The notes under the pieces are model-generated. The model was not told the origin of the DNA and ran no database searches. It saw only the letters and a list, made by a program, of their open reading frames with translations. DNA of 64,000 nucleotides, taken from positions 1 through 64,000 of the forward strand of contig CAJQUW010012673.1 of the NCBI GenBank assembly GCA_907163375.1, given 5' to 3'. The number at the start of each line of letters is the position of its first letter. The stretch's first letter is position 1. A program made the translations under genes and the position numbers. Positions 36,001 through 45,600 of this stretch are shown piece after piece. The stretch comes from Prostheceraeus crozeri. Taxonomy: Eukaryota; Platyhelminthes; Polycladida; Euryleptidae.

Positions 36001-36617
36001 AGTTCCATGGATACCCAAAAAAACAATTCTCGCATGCGTGCTTTTGTCGTCAATGCAAAATGCGGTAGCCTATCAAGTTAAAAGATGCTAAATGAAGTTG
36101 CAATGTATGTAAGAAAAGCATTTTAAGAATCCCTAATATCCTGTAATATGAACTGTATGCATCATACTTTGCTACTTTCAATAATTTGATTTGATTCGAA
36201 CATTACATGTTCGGCCGTTCAGCCGGACTTCTTTTAAGGTTCGACTTGATTCCGGTACGTTGCACCATTAGTATACACGCATCTCTTGGTACTACGTATT
36301 AGAGTTAATAGAAAAAGATTCTGTATTCCTTCAATAGATTTTTTCATCAACAGAAAAAGGCAAATTTAATCTGACTTCCAAGTGCATCATTTGTTTATTT
36401 AAATGACAGGCTTATGAATATTAAGCGAAGTTGTATTTTGCTAGATTAAGTTTTATGAGACTTGCATCAACAAGGCAAGTGTTTATATCTATTTATTTTG
36501 TAGAATCTCTTGCTCATGTGATCACAGATAGTGAAGGGATGAAAGCAACACATTCTATCTAGCACTAAAACTACTGCTAAAATGCACGGGTAATAAGAAT
36601 ATTTGATTACTGTTTTT

Positions 36618-36699
<82 letters not shown>

Positions 36700-39600
36700 A
36701 AAATTAATGTACCAAAGGCCGGATGGAGAAAACGACAGAATGTAAAAAATAAATCTCTAATACGTGCGACCCGGATTTCGGAGGATTTCTCACCCTCCTT
36801 CTCAAGCACATGAAATAAAAGTGAAATCAACCCTGAAGTACAAATTAGCTGCAATTATTGAGCTTTGATTCAAACTTCAAAATAAAATGGTTTTCTTTCA
36901 GCTCTCTATCTTCCTTGTTGGAATGTGATGGTAGTTGGAAGATAGGAGTCGCTTCAAATTTCAGTTCAATATCTTTGCAGCATCTTGCAATGTGTTTGCT
37001 CATAGGAAGAGGAGCAATTGAAGGCTTATTTATGTGATATCGATGGAGAGTCAATCTTGTCTTAAACAGGTCTCCAGTCTGACCAACATAGATTTCGTTG
37101 CATCCTTTGCATCGTAATATATATACAACATTATTGGAGAAACAGTTCATGTTCGCTTTTATTCTGAAGATATTGTTATTAATCATTATTTCTTTGCCAG
37201 TTATCAAATGAGGACAACATTTACAGCGTTTGTTTCCGCATTTTTCAATCCCTCTAACTTCACTGTGCTCATTTCGCAAAATTCTGATCAGTGATTTCGG
37301 CTGTCTGAATGACGGGAAGACTTTATAATCCCTCAAGCTGAAAATTAATCCTAAACTACCAGAACATCGACTAATTACTTCCCGATATGTATTTGGGTTG
37401 TTTGGATTGTAAGTGGATATGAAAGGGAGCAACTTATTTTGTTCGTTATTTTTCGCTTTTGGGCTATAGGTTAGTGCTTTGTCAAAGGCTCCACTTATCA
37501 ATTTCTTAGGATAGTTTAGCCGTAAAAGATTATCTTTCAATTCATTCAATCGTTTATCCCTGACAGATTTTTCGGTTACGATTCTGTGGATTCTGTAAGC
37601 CAGATTAAAAGGAACGTTCCGAATGATATGACGTGGATGATTAGAATTATATGGCACGTAACTTAAGCTATCTGTCTCTTTATGAAATATGTCTGTTTCG
37701 ATTTTATTCATATTTTTATAAATTTGAACATCTAAGAAATGTATTGAATCGCTACTCTTTTCCATCGTAAAATTTATATTAGCATGAAGATTATTTATTA
37801 CATTATAAAACAGTTCTATATCTCCGAAATTATGGTTCCATATAATAAAAACATCGTCTAAGTATCTAATCCAAGATTGTTTTATGTGATCCATCGGTAT
37901 ATTAGGTAACGATATGTTCAAACTATTGTATAACCGATCTTCTAAGTAACCCATTGTTAAAGTAGCAAACGTTGGTGCCATTTTAGTTCCCATGGCGGTA
38001 CCACTTTTCTGGATAAATGAGTGCTCATTGAAATTGAAGTAATTATTGGTAAGGATCATGTCGATAGCATCCAGGATAAATTCATTCTGGAAGCGTTCGG
38101 GAATACTGTCTCCTCTCTGGCAAAGCCAAAATCTAACGGCATCTAAACCTAATTCATGCGAAATATTAGTATACAGTGCAGTTATATCAAAAGTCACAAA
38201 AATTTCATCTTTATTCATATGAGTTGGTAATTTTTCAAGGAAGTCAAAGGTATCTCTGCAATAACTAGGAATGCTATACACTAAGGGCTTCAAAACTTCA
38301 TCAATCAGTTCACTTAAATGAGAGGTGGGAGAATTAATGCTGGAGATTATGGGGCGAAATTTTAGATCACTCGGAGGAAGTAATTTCACACATCCGTAAT
38401 TATCGGGAGAAATATCGCGAAAAATGTCCAAATGTTTATGAATTTTCGGAAGTCCGTACATCAATGGAGTCCTGGGGTGAAATTTAGATAAATGCTTTAT
38501 TTCTTTACTGGTTAAATTCATGGTGTATTTCTTACAGAGAGTTTTAATTTTGTTCAAAGTAGTGAGTGGATTGTAATTTTGTATCGCGTTATATACTTCT
38601 TCATTTTGCAAATGTTCAGTCATTATTCTATCCCTGTAAAATGTAAGATCTAGAACGACAAAAGCACCCCCTTTATCTGCCCTCGTTATGTAAATATTTT
38701 CATTCATTCTTAAATTGTATAAACTCTTTTTCTCAAGAAGTGATAAATTGTGCTTATGATTATGGTTTATCCGAGTTGAATTTTTATCCACAGTATTTCT
38801 CATCAAGTTAATCATATTATCAAGTTCTAAGTTCTCCCCTCTAGGAGGCGTAAAATTACTCTTTTCGTAATTAAACTTTAATGAATTATCGCTAGTACTT
38901 TCGCCAAAATAATCGATTAAACGTAGTTTTCTGCAAAATTCACTTACGTCATTTTTAATTTGTTCACAATTTATGTTCGGTATCGGAGTGAATTTGCAGC
39001 CCCTAGACAGTAAACGTTTACTTGAATCATCCAATTCAACTCATGAAAAATTTACGGCAGAGATGCTCTTTAGCCTAAAAAAGAAAAATCATTATTCCAA
39101 TTCACAGACCTGCTCAAATAGCTGTCATTTGATCTATCAAATTTCTCAGTCATAGGATCACTATCACAATCTCTATTATTCCAGTTTCTCCAATAAGTCC
39201 TATTACGATATGTTGGGTTTGCACCCCTGTTATAAGTGTTTCTATTTCGCTCATATCGATTGTTAAACCGATTTGAGTTTTGGTATCTAAAGTGATTGTT
39301 AAAACGATTGGTTTGATTACCATTTCTAGCACGTCTTGACGTGAAGTTCATATTGACATCATTTCTAGCATTTGAAGGTTTCACTTTATTGTCTATACTA
39401 ATACTTTGCTTACTTGATGCAAAGAATGCAGCTTTTTCATTCCAGATTCTATGAGAATTTTCTTCTTCGTTATCTGTTGTAAATTTCCATTTATCAATTT
39501 GCATTTGAGCCTCCATTTCATCAAAAGTATTCCTACATAAATGTATTATTTCATCATCAATTTTCTTAACATAATCCATCTTTAAAATAGCATTCATTCT

Positions 39601-42600
39601 TAACCTTTGAATTTCATGCTGCACCTCAGAAATCGATAATTTTCTTCTTAATTCGTCATCAAATTCGTTATCTTGCGAGGATGGATTTGAAAAATATTTG
39701 CGAGGAATTTTCGGTATCTCTTCATTTAATGCATCTTCATAAATAGATGCGATAGAATTAAATCTGTAAGATTCGTAATATAGAAATTTCCTCCAGCTTA
39801 ATTTTTTGTTCCAATCAAAATCTTTTAAAATAGTTGGCTTAACCGTCAGTTTTATGTCCTTTTTAAAAGCGGATAAATCTTGTTTCAGTTCGTCTTTTAT
39901 TTCTGAAATGGCATTCTGAACAACCGCTTTTAGCTCCTTTGCTTGAGAATTAATCAAAAAATTATTGACTTGGTGTAAGATCGTAGTGATGTTATCCATT
40001 TTCGACATAAGATTATTTAATACATTCAATACGCTATTCTCCATCAAGTCATTGGTACTTGCCACATCCATGATATAATATTAAAAAAGAGATAATTTTG
40101 AATGTGTAGAACAATATAGACAAAAATTAATGTACCAAAGGCCGGATGGTTTTATGGTTTATCCGGTTCAACTCGGATAAACCATAATCATAAGCACAAT
40201 TTATCACTTCTTGAGAAAAAGAGTTTATACAATTTAAGAATGAATGAAAATATTTACATAACGAGGGCAGATAAAGGGGGTGCTTTTGTCGTTCTAGATC
40301 TTACATTTTACAGGGATAGAATAATGACTGAACATTTGCAAAATGAAGAAGTATATAACGCGATACAAAATTACAATCCACTCACTACTTTGAACAAAAT
40401 TAAAACTCTCTGTAAGAAATACACCATGAATTTAACCAGTAAAGAAATAAAGCATTTATCTAAATTTCACCCCAGGACTCCATTGATGTACGGACTTCCG
40501 AAAATTCATAAACATTTGGACATTTTTCGCGATATTTCTCCCGATAATTACGGATGTGTGAAATTACTTCCTCCGAGTGATCTAAAATTTCGCCCCATAA
40601 TCTCCAGCATTAATTCTCCCACCTCTCATTTAAGTGAACTGATTGATGAAGTTTTGAAGCCCTTAGTGTATAGCATTCCTAGTTATTGCAGAGATACCTT
40701 TGACTTCCTTGAAAAATTACCAACTCATATGAATAAAGATGAAATTTTTGTGACTTTTGATATAACTGCACTGTATACTAATATTTCGCATGAATTAGGT
40801 TTAGATGCCGTTAGATTTTGGCTTTGCCAGAGAGGAGACAGTATTCCCGAACGCTTCCAGAATGAATTTATCCTGGATGCTATCGACATGATCCTTACCA
40901 ATAATTACTTCAATTTCAATGAGCACTCATTTATCCAGAAAAGTGGTACCGCCATGGGAACTAAAATGGCACCAACGTTTGCTACTTTAACAATGGGTTA
41001 CTTAGAAGATCGGTTATACAATAGTTTGAACATATCGTTACCTAATATACCGATGGATCACATAAAACAATCTTGGATTAGATACTTAGACGATGTTTTT
41101 ATTATATGGAACCATAATTTCGGAGATATAGAACTGTTTTATAATGTAATAAATAATCTTCATGCTAATATAAATTTTACGATGGAAAAGAGTAGCGATT
41201 CAATACATTTCTTAGATGTTCAAATTTATAAAAATATGAATAAAATCGAAACAGACATATTTCATAAAGAGACAGATAGCTTAAGTTACGTGCCATATAA
41301 TTCTAATCATCCACGTCATATCATTCGGAACGTTCCTTTTAATCTGGCTTACAGAATCCACAGAATCGTAACCGAAAAATCTGTCAGGGATAAACGATTG
41401 AATGAATTGAAAGATAATCTTTTACGGCTAAACTATCCTAAGAAATTGATAAGTGGAGCCTTTGACAAAGCACTAACCTATAGCCCAAAAGCGAAAAATA
41501 ACGAACAAAATAAGTTGCTCCCTTTCATATCCACTTACAATCCAAACAACCCAAATACATATCGGGAAGTAATTAGTCGATGTTCTGGTAGTTTAGGATT
41601 AATTTTCAGCTTGAGGGATTATAAAGTCTTCCCGTCATTCAGACAGCCGAAATCACTGATCAGAATTTTGCGAAATGAGCACAGTGAAGTTAGAGGGATT
41701 GAAAAATGCGGAAACAAACGCTGTAAATGTTGTCCTCATTTGATAACTGGCAAAGAAATAATGATTAATAACAATATCTTCAGAATAAAAGCGAACATGA
41801 ACTGTTTCTCCAATAATGTTATATATATTTCACGATGCAAAGGATGCAACGAAATCTATGTTGGTCAGACTGGAGACCTGTTTAAGACAAGATTGACTCT
41901 CCATCGATATCACATAAATAAGCCTTCAATTGCTCCTCTTCCTATGAGCAAACACATTGCAAGATGCTGCAAAGATATTGAACTGAAATTTGAAGCGGCT
42001 CCTATCTTCCAACTACCATCACATTCCAACAAGGAAGATAGAGAGCTGAAAGAAAACCATTTTATTTTGAAGTTTGAATCAAAGCTCAATAATTGCAGCT
42101 AATTTGTACTTCAGGGTTGATTTCACTTTTATTTCATGTGCTTGAGAAGGAGGGTGAGAAATCCTCCGAAATCCACGTATTAGAGATTTATTTTTTACAT
42201 TCTGTCGTTTTCTCCATCCGGCCTTTGGTACATTAATTTTTGTCTATATTGTTCTACACATTCAAAATTATCTCTTTTTTAATATATATATATATATTGT
42301 GTTTTGATATTATTGTTTCTCTGTACCTTGAAGCACTTCCTCTGCGTGCAAGAAATTTAACTTACCATATTCGGTCGCTGCACTTGTAATTCTCTGATCT
42401 TGCTAAGATAAAACCGTTTCCACAAATTGGAAGGCGATAATGGGTCAGGATTGAGAAGCAAATATTCCTCAGGTGCCATAAACCATCCTAATCTTGCAGC
42501 TTTCGGCATCCAAATTTCATCTGCTTCTGCTAAATATTTCCAGTACCAGCAAACCTATAAGATAAAGGTGACAGTGCTTGGAACAACCTTTGTGTGAAGA

Positions 42601-45600
42601 AATGCAAGTTACCGAAAGAATATTTCGAAGAAAACAAACAGTTCTGCTTCCTATTGAGGGGAGTCCGTTTTGGTTGATGCTGCCAAATTTTATGATGCAT
42701 TTTTACCAAGCATGATGCTATCCGCCGATGATGGTATGAAGAAACAAAATGTATCTCTTCCATGGAATTAATCATCTCAACTACATCGTTCATTTTTTGT
42801 AAATATTGCATAATCGATAATTATCATTATTATCAATATTTGTTTCACTCATATGATGGAAATTATAAAAAAAAGAAATTAGTGGTTATATTTATATTTT
42901 CCTTTATCAACGTATTCAGTCAATGAGAAGGCAACGTTTGAGCCAATGTTGTTGCATTGAAAATCAATCACAAATTGGGAAGGATCAAGTACAGGATAAT
43001 TGAAACGTTTTATTTTCAAGGTCTTAACCGATACATTTCGGGAATATAAGTGTGTATATTATTGCTCCTTTAATACTTGTGAGCTAGCTTTGCATTACTG
43101 CTTTAGATCTTGATCAGGGACATGACTTTGAACTGCATTCACTATACTCAAGTCTATACCTATTTTGTTGAGTTATGAGATTCAAAGTGTTTGAATGAAT
43201 TCACTCTTGAGGACAGTAGCGCTCAGCTACTGAAATATATCAAGCTCATATACATTAAATCAACTTCACTTTTCCCGAAAATCACAGAAGATTCAAATGT
43301 TGACAGATTGATTTGTTGACAGATAAAATGTTGATTCAGAATGCTATCAGCCATGATGATGAAATGCAGGATCTTCGCGAAATGCATCGACGAAGACTTC
43401 GAAAATCAAAAGTCTTCAATTAACCTATACATTGCTCTTTCCAATCTTCCACAGTAGACTGCAACTCCTTCAAATCACTTTTCAAATTGTTAGGAAACCC
43501 TGGATGCAATATGCAAATAGACAAGAAGAAAATCAAAATAAGCTCATTGTGAAATTAGGATTAAAAAACATATGATTCAAGATTCATTAATTGCTCATTA
43601 ATTTGGAATGACGTGATTATAAAGATGATAGGCGCAGTATCTTTAACACAGATTCATTCAGCGTTTTTCTGAAAATGGGCTTTGATGATGACAATCCAAA
43701 ACTGAATCAGCGTCATGAACAAATTTAATGCGTTATCAGAAATATTATGCTCATTACTTTGAAGGTCATTTCACGATGAAATAATATATTATTAATGGGA
43801 AAGCTTAGCAGATAACAGTAAGACCAAAATTTAATCGTAGACCGTGATGAAGTCATAATTATAGTGGAAAATATTCAAATGTAGATCTTAGGATACCATG
43901 TCAAAGGTAATGACAACAAGGCCTCGCTTTTGACCAGGTTCACGAATATAATAATAATTTCACGTTCATGTTAGATATGCAACTTTAAAGAGACCCAATT
44001 TTGGAATAAAGAATTCATGGCTACCTGTTAACAAAGATTTATTTACTCATGAACTGTTTAAGAGTTGATAAAGAAGCTACTGCTACAACCATAATTTGAA
44101 AATAATGAAATCGATGTGCCTCTATACATGCGGTCGGTAAATAACGATGCATCCTAGCAACCATCAACGTTTACCTGAGCACTTCTACACAGACTCCGAG
44201 GATCCAAAAAAGAGAAAATGTAGAGACAAATGACTCGTGGAAGAGTCCGTGTAAAGTCCAAACGCTGAAGGGGAACACGAGCACGAACGAAATCAACGGC
44301 GAATTCAGCTTGTCCTGGTTTACAGCGAACTAGAAGACCCTCCAGCATTTTTTTCCTTTGTTCATCGGTCCATTTGTCGAACTGAAAACGGCAACATTAT
44401 GACAATTCATGGCAAATAAAAAAATCTTTGTTCTACTGATAAGTTCGAATTAAACGTGTTGATTAGATATCAATGGTCATTGTGTGACACCACAATACAT
44501 GCAGTAAATGGAGACGAAAATCAAATTACAAGACAAGTTCAGAGCTGTGTGGGTGAAGTTAATGTGCCATGAGTGAGGGAGAGGGAGAAAATTGAAGATT
44601 ATGAAAACTGGTTCCGATTCAGGCTAGAAATGATATACATTGTAGATGAATTGTTATACGGGATTTTCAGTTGTAATTTATAAAATCCACATCAATCTAA
44701 GAATGCGAATTATTTTTGCGCAGCTGCAACCAATGAATAGACATAATAAGCTCATGCGCTGACAATGACAAACAGCGATTCAAGGAAAACAATAACAATT
44801 ATCAAAAACAATTATTCGAATACATTTAAGAAAAGAGATTTACCATGAAGACCTAGGGTTTGATTTAATCTAGGATTTTTATCATTTATTAACAACGCCT
44901 CTACTATACGAGTTTCAAATTCACTCCGTCCTGTGTAGTATTTAACAGAAAAACAATTATTAATGTCATTACTACAGTTTGGACATGTGGTCAGATGGCT
45001 ACTTACGACTGAGTTACCTCTTATACGTGTATGTTCTTTTATTCTTTGATGTAATCTCCGTTTAATTTGTCCCAAATATTGGGTATCGGGATCAACCCGA
45101 CATTCAAAATTATACACAACGCATGATCGCATCAGCTTATTTGTTTTATCTTTTAGACTAAAATACTGCCCTGTTTAGTTGTTTTAGTCTGAAAGATAAA
45201 ACAAATAAGCTGATGCGATCATGCGTTGTGTATAATTTTGAATGTCGGGTTGATCCCGATACCCAATATTTGGGACAAACGAAACGCAGATTACATCAAA
45301 GAATAAAAGAACATATGAGGTAACTCAGCCGCAAGTAGCCATCTGACCACATGTCCAAACTGTAGTAATGACATTAATAATTGTTTTTCTGTTAAATACA
45401 CAGGACGGAGTGAATTTGAAACTCGTATAGTAGAAGCGTTGTTAATAAATGATAAAACTCCTAGATTAAATCAAACCCTAGGTCTTAACGGTAAATCTCT
45501 TTTCTTAAAAGTATCCGAATAATTGTTGTTGTTTTCCTTGAATCGTTGTTTGTCATTGTCAGCGTATGAGCTTATTATGGCACATCAATCTGCTTTTGAA

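Larger units (their letters stand above)
36696..40151 (-). mobile_element. Penelope-like element, left copy, two ORFs, nearly complete
   Basis: In sense orientation the element begins CCATCCGGCCTTTGG at 40151, has a short leader, ORF1 (40071-39070), ORF2 (39034-36845), and a 3' end containing a hammerhead-like fold. It closes with the same CCATCCGGCCTTTGG block at about 36727-36713, so the start and end share a terminal sequence (pseudo-LTR). Both frames are open. It lies in a host intron with its 3' end in an AT microsatellite. Confidence 0.9.

Noticed and set aside
36467-36854. Frames encoding YIYIYI repeats
   Set aside because: Translations of the AT microsatellite.
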